From: Pseudoxanthomonas indica
GTDB taxonomy: Bacteria; Pseudomonadota; Gammaproteobacteria; Xanthomonadales; Xanthomonadaceae
NCBI RefSeq assembly: GCF_900167565.1
Contig: NZ_FUZV01000002.1
Coordinates: 1,578,832-1,642,831 of the forward strand
Direction: 5' to 3'
DNA length: 64,000 nucleotides
The notes beneath the pieces are model-generated. The model saw only the letters and a program-made list of their open reading frames with translations, searched no databases and was not told the origin of the DNA. Below, piece by piece: positions 38,835-46,983 of this stretch (the first letter of the stretch is position 1; each line of letters opens with the position of its first letter). Position numbers and translations under genes: made by a program.

Positions 38835-39323
38835 TCAGCGCTGGGGCGCGTACCGCATCGCCACGTCGCAGCGCTGATAGCGGGCGCCGTAGCGGGCCAT
38901 GATGTCTGCGTCGTGCTGGAAGCCGAGCTTCTCGTAGAGGTGGATGGCCGGGGCGCACTTGGAACTGGTGAGCAGATAGAGCGGATCGGCTTGCAGGGTT
39001 TCGGCGCGTTCGAGCACCGCCGCCAGCAGGTACTCGCCGATCTTCAGCCCACGCGCCGATTCGAGCACGCCCATCTTGGTCAGCTCGTAGCTGGCGGGAC
39101 CGGTCTTCTGCAAGGCGCAGGTGCCGACGATGCCCAGGCCTTCCACCTCGGCGAACAGGATCACGCCGCCCGGGTCGATGATCCTGCTGCGCGGATGATC
39201 GAGGACTTCGCGATCGGTGTCTTCCAGGCGGAACATCGAACTGATCCACTGCGCATTGATGTCGCGGAAATACGGCGCGAGTTCATCGCGGAATTCGTGG
39301 ATGGTCGGACGTGTCGGGCTCAT
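38835..39323 (-). CDS. GNAT-family N-acetyltransferase
   Basis: The 162-residue product has the acetyl-CoA-binding segment MGVLESARGLKIGEYLLAAV (the R/QxxGxG/A-like motif) and the following LYLLTSSKCAPAIHLYEKLGF, standard for GNAT domains. The substrate is unknown. Its start lies inside the 3' end of the phytochelatin-synthase-like gene by 41 bases, which suggests translational coupling. Confidence 0.85.
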   Translation of the reverse strand: MSPTRPTIHEFRDELAPYFRDINAQWISSMFRLEDTDREVLDHPRSRIIDPGGVILFAEVEGLGIVGTCALQKTGPASYELTKMGVLESARGLKIGEYLLAAVLERAETLQADPLYLLTSSKCAPAIHLYEKLGFQHDADIMARYGARYQRCDVAMRYAPQR

Positions 39324-40134
39324 GGGGCGTTTTATACCCGAGCCGGGGTAGGCGGTAAACCTGGCGCCGGGGCAAGCCGCTGACCTCGACGAAACCGCGC
39401 GTGCGCGACGTCTCCGGATTCAGCGGCACCTGCATCGCCTTCCACAGCGATTCGATCGTGACCCACACCGGTGGGTACTTGTGCGCGGCCACGTCGAGCA
39501 CCAGTACGCTGTCCGTGCCGGCGTGATAGGCCGCGATTGGCGAAATGTGGCCTGAGGCTTCCTGCCCCAGTTCGGCGCGCTGGTAGTTGACCAGCAGATA
39601 GTCGCCTTGCGACTGCAGGTTGCGCCGGGCCAGGGTCCGGAACGCCGACGCTTCCGTCTCGCTGGCATAGGTCATGGCGACGTGCGCGCCGTGGGCACGC
39701 AGGGCATCCGCGAACTGGCGCAGTGACATGCCGCTGACGCTATGCCGGAGCGGGGCCAGCACGTGGAAGTCGGCCGTGCGGAAGAAGGTCGACTGGTCCA
39801 GTCGGGGTTGCCCCGGGTAGAGCGCATTGAGCGTGGTGACCGCACTGGCCACGCCGCAATAGCCGCGCCTGGATTGGCCGACAAAGTGGGCCGCCAGGCT
39901 CGGGTAATCGACGCGGGCGTCACTTTCGGCGAGCAGTCGTTTTCCCTGTGCTGTCTGCAACGAGACCATGTCAGCCGGCAGCAATCCCGCCTGCGCAGGC
40001 GGTGCTCGCAGATAGTGCTGCCAGAACGCGCCCGCCGCTACCAGCATGAGCACGAGCAAGCCTGCGGCCGCTGCGCGAAGCATGCGCCGATGGCTTCGTC
40101 GGGATGAGGGTTCATCGCGATGCTGATCGTTCAT
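39283..40134 (-). CDS. Phytochelatin-synthase-family cysteine peptidase
   Basis: The 283-residue product has an Arg-rich N terminus, a membrane segment (AAAGLLVLMLVAAGAFW, about residues 21-38), and a catalytic domain like bacterial phytochelatin-synthase proteins: nucleophile Cys in RRGYCGVASAVTTLNALYP, then DQSTFFRTADFHVL, His in SGHISPIAAYHAG and Asp in VLVLDVAAHKYPPVWV. Bacterial members usually hydrolyse glutathione to gamma-glutamylcysteine and may or may not make phytochelatins. The frame overlaps the downstream GNAT gene by 41 bases. Confidence 0.88.
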   Translation of the reverse strand: MNDQHRDEPSSRRSHRRMLRAAAAGLLVLMLVAAGAFWQHYLRAPPAQAGLLPADMVSLQTAQGKRLLAESDARVDYPSLAAHFVGQSRRGYCGVASAVTTLNALYPGQPRLDQSTFFRTADFHVLAPLRHSVSGMSLRQFADALRAHGAHVAMTYASETEASAFRTLARRNLQSQGDYLLVNYQRAELGQEASGHISPIAAYHAGTDSVLVLDVAAHKYPPVWVTIESLWKAMQVPLNPETSRTRGFVEVSGLPRRQVYRLPRLGYKTPHEPDTSDHPRIPR

Positions 40135-40557
40135 GCTGAGCTCCTTGCCAACGCGGCGGCGTTCGCATGCAGTCCGATCCCGGAAAGGTGCGCCCGGCGC
40201 TGTGCAAAGAAAATGCGTTCCGCCATGCCCCGCAGGCGATCACGGGACCGGCGACGGGCGGCCTTTTCGCGCACACCACGCGCCCGCCGCGCCTGCACTG
40301 CATCATTGACGTGGGCAGGGTCGGCGCATCTGCGTGTTCATTGTTGCTGCGCAGCAACGACTGGCACGGCGTGCGAACGGTGCGCGAGTGCGTCGGTTGC
40401 GAGCGCACGCTTCAATACTTGATGGTTTCCGACTCGAATGCAGCAGAGAGCGCCCGATTCATGGTGCTTCGCAGCATGTAGTTTGTGACTGAAGCCTTTG
40501 CATTCCACGACGCCGCTGCTATCGTGCAATCGATTGCACAGGCGGTAAGTTCGTTCC
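40135..40557. other. 423-base gap without a convincing gene
   Basis: Short open frames on both strands have no recognisable content. It holds the promoter region of the phytochelatin-synthase-like gene at the left, a perfect 16-base palindrome GTTGCTGCGCAGCAAC at 40343-40358, and the LacI-type operator at 40524-40539 beside the right-hand gene. Confidence 0.6.
40524..40539. promoter_or_regulatory. LacI-family operator (copy 1)
   Basis: GTGCAATCGATTGCAC is a perfect 16-base palindrome just upstream of the gene at 40558. Its inner 14 bases recur exactly at 49297-49310, beside the other transcription unit of this sugar locus. Even symmetry with a central CG is typical of LacI/PurR-family operators. 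The regulator encoded at 49376 is the likely binder. Confidence 0.8.
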
Positions 40558-41520
40558 GTGGACGGGGGCCGGTTGGTGAAAGAAACCACAGTGATCGCAT
40601 CGACGCAGCCGCGTGCCGAGCACGACGTCGCGCCAGGTCATGCGAGTACGGCGACCCGCTTCACTCGACGCACTTTGTTGCGCACCACCGTGTTGGGCGG
40701 AGCAGGGCTGGCGGCATCGAGCCTGTTGCCCGCCGCTGCGGATGAAGTCGCCGCCTTGAAGGGCAATCTCAAGCATTCGGTGGCGCGTTGGACGTTCGCC
40801 AATCAGTCCGTGGCGCAACTGTGCCAGACCGTCAAAAGCCTGGGCTTTGCGGCCATCGATCTGGTCGGCCCCAATGACTGGCCGACGCTGAAGGCGCATG
40901 GCGTGTACAGCTCGATGTGCAACGGCGCCGAGTTGGGCCTGGACAAGGGCTTTGCCGGCCGACAATTCCACGACGAGCTCGTGCAGCGTTACACCCGTCA
41001 TATCGATCTGGTCGCCGATGCCGGCTACCGCAATCTCATCTGTTTTTCCGGCAACCGCAACGGCATGGATCCGTTGGAAGGCCTGTCCAACGCCGAGGCC
41101 GGACTCAAACGGATTCTCGGACATGCCGAGAAGCGCGGCGTTTTGCTGGTGATGGAGCTGCTGAACTCGAAAGTCGATCACCCCGATTACCTCTGCGATC
41201 ACTCCGCATGGGGTGTGGAACTGTGCAAACGGATCGGTTCGGAGCATTTCGGTTTGCTGTATGACATCTACCACATGCAGATCATGGAAGGCGATGTCAT
41301 CGCCACCATCCGCCAGCATCACGCGACCTTCAAGCACTACCACACGGCCGGTGTGCCTGGCCGGCACGAGCTTGGCGATGATCAGGAATTGAACTATCCG
41401 GCCATCTGCCGCGCGATTCGCGAGACCGGCTTCCAGGGCTATCTGGCGCAAGAATTCATGCCCACGGCCGCCGATCCCGTCCGCTCCCTCCGCGAGGCGA
41501 TCCGCCTCTGCGACGTCTGA
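40558..41520 (+). CDS. Tat-exported TIM-barrel protein, hydroxypyruvate-isomerase-like
   Basis: The product is about 320 residues. It has a twin-arginine signal, FTRRTLLRTTVLGGAGLAAS, and a xylose-isomerase-like TIM barrel (LKHSVARWTFANQSVAQLCQ, GLLYDIYHMQIMEGDVIATI and YHTAGVPGRHELGDDQELNY) whose metal ligands resemble the hydroxypyruvate isomerase family. Possible starts are GTG 40558, 40576 or 40591; I keep the longest. Export of such an enzyme to the periplasm is unusual and fits the periplasmic sugar oxidation encoded next to it. It is the first gene after the operator. Confidence 0.82.
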   Translation: MDGGRLVKETTVIASTQPRAEHDVAPGHASTATRFTRRTLLRTTVLGGAGLAASSLLPAAADEVAALKGNLKHSVARWTFANQSVAQLCQTVKSLGFAAIDLVGPNDWPTLKAHGVYSSMCNGAELGLDKGFAGRQFHDELVQRYTRHIDLVADAGYRNLICFSGNRNGMDPLEGLSNAEAGLKRILGHAEKRGVLLVMELLNSKVDHPDYLCDHSAWGVELCKRIGSEHFGLLYDIYHMQIMEGDVIATIRQHHATFKHYHTAGVPGRHELGDDQELNYPAICRAIRETGFQGYLAQEFMPTAADPVRSLREAIRLCDV

Positions 41521-41551
41521 AACCGATATCCACCTAGGTGACTGTATACCC

Positions 41552-43237
41552 ATGGCAGACAATCATTACGACGCCATTGTCGTTGGCTCTGGAATCACTG
41601 GCGGTTGGGCTGCCAAGGAACTGACCGAGAAAGGCCTGAAAGTCCTGATGCTGGAACGCGGGCGCAACATCGAGCACGTCAAGGACTACGTCAATGCGAT
41701 GAAGGAGCCGTGGGACTTTTCCCACCACAATCGCCCGACCCAGGCGATGAAAGCCGCTTATCCCGTGCGCATCCGCGATGGCGGCCTGGGTGAGAACACC
41801 CTGGACATGTGGGCCAACGAGAAGGACTGCCCCTACACCGAGACCAAGCGTTTCGATTGGTACCGCGGCTATCACGTCGGTGGACGTTCGCTGCTGTGGG
41901 GCAGGCAGAGCTACCGGCTTTCCGACCTGGATTTCGAGGCGAATCTGAAAGAAGGCATCGCCACCGACTGGCCGATCCGTTACGCCGACATCGCGCCCTG
42001 GTATGACCATGTCGAGCGCTTCGCCGGCATCGCTGGTACCCGCGAAGGTCTGGACGTGCTGCCGGATGGCCAGTTCCTGCCGCCGATCCCGCTCAACATC
42101 GTCGAGAAGGACGTGGCGGCGCGCATCCAGAAGGCCTTTGGCGGCACCCGCCATTTGATCCACTCGCGCACGGCCAACATCACCGAACCAAAGACGGAGC
42201 AGGGCCGGGTCAATTGCCAGTACCGCAACAAGTGCGTGCTGGGCTGCCCGTTCGGCGCCTACTTCTCGACCCAGTCGGCGACCCTGCCGGCGGCGATGAA
42301 GACGGGCAACCTGACCCTGCGGCCGTTTTCCATCGTCAAGGAAGTGCTGTACGACAAGGATCGCAAGCGCGCCCGTGGCGTGGAAATCATCGATGCCGAG
42401 AACGGCCAGACCTACCAGTACACGGCGAACGTAATCTTCCTCAATGCATCGTCGTTCAACTCCACCTGGCTGTTGATGAACTCCGCCACCGATATCTGGG
42501 ACGGTGGCCTGGGCTCGTCGTCGGGCCAGCTGGGACACAACGTCATGGACCATCACTTCCGCGTCGGTGCATCGGGACGGGTCGACGGTTACGAAGACAA
42601 GTACTACTTCGGGCGCCGCCCGTGCGGCTTCTACATTCCGCGCTTCCGCAACGTCGGCGCTGACAAGCGCAGTTATCTGCGCGGCTTCGGCTACCAGGGC
42701 GGTGCCAATCGCCGCGGCTGGTCACGCGAGGTGGCCGAGCTCAACATCGGCGCCGAACTGAAGGATGCGTTGACCCAGCCGGGTGACTGGTCCATCGGGA
42801 TGACCGCCTTCGGCGAGATGCTGCCGTACCACGAGAACCGGATCAGCCTGGATCCCGAACGCAAGGACAAATGGGGCCTGCCGATTCTGGCCATGGACGT
42901 GGCGATGCGCGAGAACGAACTGGCCATGCGCAAGGACATGGGCGCGGACGCCGCTGAAATGCTGGAGGCCGCAGGCGTCCTGGACGTCAAGGTGCATGAC
43001 GATGACTACGCGCCCGGCATGGGCATCCACGAAATGGGCACCGCCCGCATGGGGCGCGCTCGAAAGAACTCCGTGCTCAACGGGCACAACCAGGTGTGGG
43101 ATGCCCCCAACGTCTATGTCACCGACGGCGCCGCCATGACGTCCGCGTCCTGCGTGAACCCGTCGCTGACCTACATGGCGATGACCGCGCGTGCGGCCGA
43201 CCATGCGGTGCGTGAACTCAAGGCGGGGAACCTGTGA
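41552..43237 (+). CDS. GMC-type sugar/glucoside 3-dehydrogenase large subunit
   Basis: The 561-residue product has VVGSGITGGWAAKELTEKGL (FAD), GGRSLLWGRQSYRL, NKCVLGCPFGAYFSTQSATL, and the C-terminal active-site GMGIHEMGTARMGRA and NVYVTDGAAMTSASCVNPSL. It fits the large catalytic subunit of the glucoside 3-dehydrogenase/gluconate 2-dehydrogenase type. No signal peptide is present, so it is probably carried out by the Tat signal of its small partner, whose ATG overlaps this stop (TGATG). The electron acceptor is probably the cytochrome c encoded nearby. Confidence 0.9.
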   Translation: MADNHYDAIVVGSGITGGWAAKELTEKGLKVLMLERGRNIEHVKDYVNAMKEPWDFSHHNRPTQAMKAAYPVRIRDGGLGENTLDMWANEKDCPYTETKRFDWYRGYHVGGRSLLWGRQSYRLSDLDFEANLKEGIATDWPIRYADIAPWYDHVERFAGIAGTREGLDVLPDGQFLPPIPLNIVEKDVAARIQKAFGGTRHLIHSRTANITEPKTEQGRVNCQYRNKCVLGCPFGAYFSTQSATLPAAMKTGNLTLRPFSIVKEVLYDKDRKRARGVEIIDAENGQTYQYTANVIFLNASSFNSTWLLMNSATDIWDGGLGSSSGQLGHNVMDHHFRVGASGRVDGYEDKYYFGRRPCGFYIPRFRNVGADKRSYLRGFGYQGGANRRGWSREVAELNIGAELKDALTQPGDWSIGMTAFGEMLPYHENRISLDPERKDKWGLPILAMDVAMRENELAMRKDMGADAAEMLEAAGVLDVKVHDDDYAPGMGIHEMGTARMGRARKNSVLNGHNQVWDAPNVYVTDGAAMTSASCVNPSLTYMAMTARAADHAVRELKAGNL

Positions 43238-43818
43238 TGGAACGTCGCGAACTTCTGAAGATGATCGCCGCCGCCACCGGCGCGGCGATGATTGGCATGC
43301 CGGCCCTGGTACTGGCAGAAGAGCAGGGCACCGTGGCCCATGCGAACAGCGCCTTCTCGCCCGCCGAGGTGGCACTGCTGGACGACATCGCCGACACCAT
43401 TCTGCCGCGCACGAAAACCCCCGGTGCGAAGGACGCGGGCGCAGGTGCGTTCATGGCGCAATTCGTCACCGATTGCTATACGGCCAAGCAACAAACGACG
43501 TTTCGCGCTGGCCTGGCCGACATCGAGCAGCGCGCCAAAGGCCGCTTCGTGACCCTGAAGCCGCAGGCGCGCACCGAACTGCTGCGCGCCCTGGATCTTG
43601 AAGCCAAGGCGCTGCTGCGCGTGCCGGACGTGGCTGGTGGCGCAAAGGGCGCGGCGGTGACGCCGCATTACTTCACGATGATCAAGCAGCTGGCGATTTT
43701 CAGCTTCTTCACTTCGCGCGCGGGCGCCACCGAAGCGCTGCAGTACGTCGCCGTCCCCGGCCGTTACGACGGCGATCTGCCGTACGTGCCAGGCACGCCC
43801 GCATGGGCGACCGACTGA
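43237..43818 (+). CDS. Small subunit of the GMC dehydrogenase (gluconate 2-dehydrogenase subunit 3-like)
   Basis: The 193-residue product starts MERRELLKMIAAATGAAMIG, with a twin-arginine-like n-region, followed by the subunit-3 core FSPAEVALLDDIADTILPRT, CYTAKQQTTFRAGLADI and the late segment GRYDGDLPYVPGTPAW. This family accompanies GMC large subunits and carries the export signal for both. The ATG overlaps the large-subunit stop by one base, indicating a coupled pair. Confidence 0.9.
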   Translation: MERRELLKMIAAATGAAMIGMPALVLAEEQGTVAHANSAFSPAEVALLDDIADTILPRTKTPGAKDAGAGAFMAQFVTDCYTAKQQTTFRAGLADIEQRAKGRFVTLKPQARTELLRALDLEAKALLRVPDVAGGAKGAAVTPHYFTMIKQLAIFSFFTSRAGATEALQYVAVPGRYDGDLPYVPGTPAWATD

Positions 43819-43862
43819 TGGCCACGACATACTCATCCCTGCGGCTCACCCCGGGAAACCCG

Positions 43863-44606
43863 ATGATCAAACCCGTTCTATTGACCGCTTGCCTGCTGGC
43901 GGCGGCTCCCGTACTCGCGCAGACCAGCGGCGAGCCAGCGCGTGATCCCGCCAAGACCGAAGTGTGGAAGCCGGTTCCCGCGATCGTGGCGACGCCGCCG
44001 AATGCCGCGCCTTCCGACGCGGTCGTGCTGTTCGACGGCAAGGATCTCTCTGCATGGGAAGGCGAGCAGGGGGGCAAGGCACCGTGGCGCATCGCGAACG
44101 GCGCGTTCACCGTGGTGCCGGGCAGCAAGGGGATCCGCACGAAGCAGAGCTTCTGCGACGTCCAGTTGCACATCGAATGGCGCACACCGGCCGAGACGAA
44201 GGGCTTCGACGGCCAGGCGCGCGGCAACAGCGGCATCTTCCTGCAGGAGGTCTACGAGCTGCAGGTGCTGGACAGCTACGACAATCCCACCTACTCGAAT
44301 GGCCAGGCCGCTTCGATCTACAAGCAGGCCATTCCGCTGGTGAATGCCTCACGCAAGCCGGGCGAATGGCAGGCCTACGACGTCATCTGGAAGGCGCCGC
44401 GTTTCTCCGAGGGCGGCGGGCTGCTGTCGCCGGCACGCATCACCGTGCTGCACAACGGCGTGCTGGTGCAGAACGACACCGTGGTGTCGGGCAAGACCGA
44501 GTACATCGGCGCGCCTTCGTATCCACCGCATGGCTGCGCGCCGATCTTCCTGCAGGATCACGACGCCACGGTGAGCTACCGCAACGTCTGGGTGCGCGAG
44601 CTGTAA
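43863..44606 (+). CDS. DUF1080 protein (3-keto-glycoside hydrolase-like)
   Basis: The 247-residue product has a signal peptide (MIKPVLLTACLLAAAPVLAQ) and a DUF1080 beta-jelly-roll with LFDGKDLSAWEGEQGGKAPW, FCDVQLHIEWRTP, GNSGIFLQEVYELQVLDSY and ITVLHNGVLVQNDT. Proteins of this family hydrolyse or lyse 3-keto-glycosides made by GMC glucoside 3-dehydrogenases, which fits the gene two places upstream. An earlier in-frame ATG at 43818 overlaps the preceding stop, but the signal peptide favours 43863. Its stop is three bases from that of the convergent cytochrome. Confidence 0.88.
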   Translation: MIKPVLLTACLLAAAPVLAQTSGEPARDPAKTEVWKPVPAIVATPPNAAPSDAVVLFDGKDLSAWEGEQGGKAPWRIANGAFTVVPGSKGIRTKQSFCDVQLHIEWRTPAETKGFDGQARGNSGIFLQEVYELQVLDSYDNPTYSNGQAASIYKQAIPLVNASRKPGEWQAYDVIWKAPRFSEGGGLLSPARITVLHNGVLVQNDTVVSGKTEYIGAPSYPPHGCAPIFLQDHDATVSYRNVWVREL

Positions 44607-44609
44607 GCC

Positions 44610-44909
44610 TTACTGCTTCAGGAAGGCGGTGATGTCTTCGATATCCTGCTCGGACAGTTGACTGAAAGGCGGCATCAGTCCGCCGCCTTTCTTGATCTTG
44701 TCCTTGATCTGAGGACCGTCGAGGCGCTTGCCCACATCGGTGAGCGCAGGCAACGTGCCCGGGATGCCGGCGCGGTTGGCGCCGTGGCAGGCCGAGCAGT
44801 TGGACGCATAGAGCTGGGCGCCCGCGGCGACATCGTCGGTGGAATACGCGGTGGACACGAGTGCCAGCGCGGACACGGTCAACGCGGCCAGGATGGATTT
44901 CTTCTTCAC
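44610..44909 (-). CDS. Small monohaem cytochrome c
   Basis: The 99-residue product has a signal peptide and one class-I haem site, CSACH (C38, C41, H42), with the sixth-ligand Met near residue 79 in GGGLMPPFSQLSEQDIEDI. It probably accepts electrons from the GMC dehydrogenase encoded on the other strand. Its start overlaps the stop of the isomerase-like gene upstream by four bases. Confidence 0.93.
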   Translation of the reverse strand: MKKKSILAALTVSALALVSTAYSTDDVAAGAQLYASNCSACHGANRAGIPGTLPALTDVGKRLDGPQIKDKIKKGGGLMPPFSQLSEQDIEDITAFLKQ

Positions 44910-45781
44910 GGGTTCTCCTTCATGTCCTGGGCCTTTGCGCTGGCGGGCAGGTGTGCACGCAGGTAATCCGCGCCGGCCTTGATCACGGCTGCCGGATCCC
45001 GCGGCTGATCATGCTCGACGATGTACCACTGCACTCCCGCCGCCGACGCGGCCGGAAGAATGGCATTCCAATCCAGCACGCCCTTGCCGACGGTGGCAAA
45101 ACCGCCCTCATCGGCGGCCTGGCCCTTGGGCGCGTTGTCCTTGGCGTGGATCGCGAACACCCGACCCCTGAACTTGCCCAACATCGCGGCGGGGTCGTAG
45201 CCCGCGCGTGCCACCCAGGCCACATCCAGCTCGGCCTTGAGGTCCGGACCGGCCGCGTCGAACAGCAGGTCCAGACCGGTCTTGCCTTCGAAATCCACCA
45301 GCTCGAAATCGTGGTTGTGGTACGCCAGTGTCATGCCCTTGGCCTTGGCACGCTTGGACAGATCGCCGAGTTCCCGACCCAACGCGGTCCAGCCGGCCGC
45401 ATCGCGCGGACGTTGATCTTCGGCCAGGTAAGGCACCACCAGCACTGTATTGCCGATCGCCTGGTTGAAGGCGACGACGCCGTCCAGATCCTTGCGCAGG
45501 TCAGCCAGCTGCGCGTGCGTGGACACCGGGGTGATCTGATAACGACCCAGCAGTTGCTTGAGCTCGGCGGCACTGACGTTCTGGGTGCCAACCGTCTCCA
45601 CGGCATGTATGCCTGCGTCATGGACCAGCTTGAGCTGCTCCTCGAGCGAGGCCACATTGCGCAGCGTGTACATCTGCACGGCGATGGGCTCGGCCCTGGC
45701 CGCGCTCTCCTGCGCGAAGCCGGGCAGGGCGGACAGCATCAGCAACACACCGGCAGCGAGCAAAGAAGGGGTCATGCGCAT
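44906..45781 (-). CDS. Exported sugar phosphate isomerase/epimerase-like TIM-barrel protein
   Basis: The 291-residue product has a Sec signal peptide (LLAAGVLLMLSALPGFAQ) and a xylose-isomerase-like barrel: VQMYTLRNVASLEEQLKLV, MTLAYHNHDFELVDFEG, AELDVAWVARAGYDP and FAIHAKDNAPKG. The HNHDFE and D-V-x-W segments supply metal ligands. A periplasmic location is inferred from the signal. It is upstream of the cytochrome c, four bases overlapping, in the minus-strand unit. Confidence 0.87.
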   Translation of the reverse strand: MRMTPSLLAAGVLLMLSALPGFAQESAARAEPIAVQMYTLRNVASLEEQLKLVHDAGIHAVETVGTQNVSAAELKQLLGRYQITPVSTHAQLADLRKDLDGVVAFNQAIGNTVLVVPYLAEDQRPRDAAGWTALGRELGDLSKRAKAKGMTLAYHNHDFELVDFEGKTGLDLLFDAAGPDLKAELDVAWVARAGYDPAAMLGKFRGRVFAIHAKDNAPKGQAADEGGFATVGKGVLDWNAILPAASAAGVQWYIVEHDQPRDPAAVIKAGADYLRAHLPASAKAQDMKENP

Positions 45782-45847
45782 ACGTGGGTTCTCCCGGAAA
45801 CTCGATGGTGACAGGTCAGAAGTGGGCGAGAGGTGAGCGCCGTTGGC

Positions 45848-46972
45848 TCAACCGATGGCGGTCCATGCGCGCGCGCGCGCCGAGGTGATGACGCGATCGA
45901 CGATCATTGCCGAGCGCAGGCCGTCCGCGAAAGTCGGCAGACCTTCCGGTTGTTCACCGTCGATGGCGCGATAGGTGTCGGCGACAAAGGCTTCGAAACA
46001 GTTGCCATAACCTTGTGCATGACCGGCGGGAAACACGGACAGCCGACGCTGTTCGGCCGAACCCGCAGCGGGGCCACGCACGAAGGTTTCCTCGCGCTGA
46101 TCCGGCAGGCCGATCCACAGGCGCTCGCAGTCTTCCTGGTCGAAGGCCACGCTGGCGTGGGCGCCATCGATTTCGAACCAGAGCCGGTTCTTGCGTCCGG
46201 CCGAAACCTGGCTGACGGTCAGCGAGGCCAGCGTGCCGTTTCCGGTCTTGAACAGGGCCGCGGCCACATCCTCACTCGACACCGCCTGCATCGCGCCGCC
46301 TGCCGCCGGCGTGGCGAAACTCTGGCCGGTGGCGGCGGCGCGCTCGGCGATGACAGTTTCGAAGGCGGCGCTGACATCGACGAAACGTTCGCCGCTGACC
46401 CATTCCACCAGATCACACCAATGCGAGCCGATATCGGCGAATACGCGCGAAGTGCCGCCGAGTGCGGGGTCGACGCGCCAGTTGTTGCTGGCCGGATCCA
46501 GCAGCCAGTCCTGCAGGTAGCTGCCATGGATCAGGCGCAGCGGTCCCAGCTCGCCCTGGGCGATGCGTGCACGCGCTTCGCGCACGACCGGATGATAGCG
46601 GTAGACGAAGGGCACCGTGGCGATGAGGCCGGTCGATGCGGCCAACGCTGCCAGGGCTTGGGCATCGTCCAGCGTCGTGGCCAGCGGCTTCTCGCAGACT
46701 ACGTGTTTGCCGGCTTCCAATGCCGCCTGCGCCAAGGGTCGGTGCAGGTGATTGGGGGTGCACACGTGCACCACGTGTACGTCCGGGTCGGCCAGCGCCT
46801 CCTCGACATCACGATAGACGCGCGGCACATTCCACGCCTGCGCCACCTCCTTCGCGCGCTCAGGCGAGGACCCGACCACACCGCGGACAGTGGCGCCCGC
46901 CAGCAGGGCGGCACGGCGATGCACCGCGCCAATCATGCCGGTGCCGACGATGACGACTCCAAGCTTGCTCAT
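45848..46972 (-). CDS. Gfo/Idh/MocA-family NAD(P)-dependent dehydrogenase
   Basis: The 374-residue product has an N-terminal Rossmann fold VVIVGTGMIGAVHRRAALLA, VVHVCTPNHLHRPLAQAALE, the EKP motif in VVCEKPLATTLDDAQAL, and a C-terminal Gfo/Idh domain with GGTSRVFADIGSHWCDLVEW. No signal peptide, so it is cytosolic. A 3-keto-sugar reductase or oxidising role after import is plausible from context. It lies between an MFS permease gene and an isomerase-like gene, 11 and 66 bases away. Confidence 0.88.
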   Translation of the reverse strand: MSKLGVVIVGTGMIGAVHRRAALLAGATVRGVVGSSPERAKEVAQAWNVPRVYRDVEEALADPDVHVVHVCTPNHLHRPLAQAALEAGKHVVCEKPLATTLDDAQALAALAASTGLIATVPFVYRYHPVVREARARIAQGELGPLRLIHGSYLQDWLLDPASNNWRVDPALGGTSRVFADIGSHWCDLVEWVSGERFVDVSAAFETVIAERAAATGQSFATPAAGGAMQAVSSEDVAAALFKTGNGTLASLTVSQVSAGRKNRLWFEIDGAHASVAFDQEDCERLWIGLPDQREETFVRGPAAGSAEQRRLSVFPAGHAQGYGNCFEAFVADTYRAIDGEQPEGLPTFADGLRSAMIVDRVITSARARAWTAIG

Positions 46973-46983
46973 CGTTCTGGACC

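Noticed and set aside
40135..40160. Prophage or integration boundary near the sugar locus
   Set aside because: No integrase, direct-repeat pair or tRNA end was found; base composition looks continuous with the flanks.
40167..40481. 104-codon plus-strand ORF in the 423-base gap
   Set aside because: No ribosome binding site, odd composition and no recognisable domain; overlapping small ORFs on both strands are equally likely.
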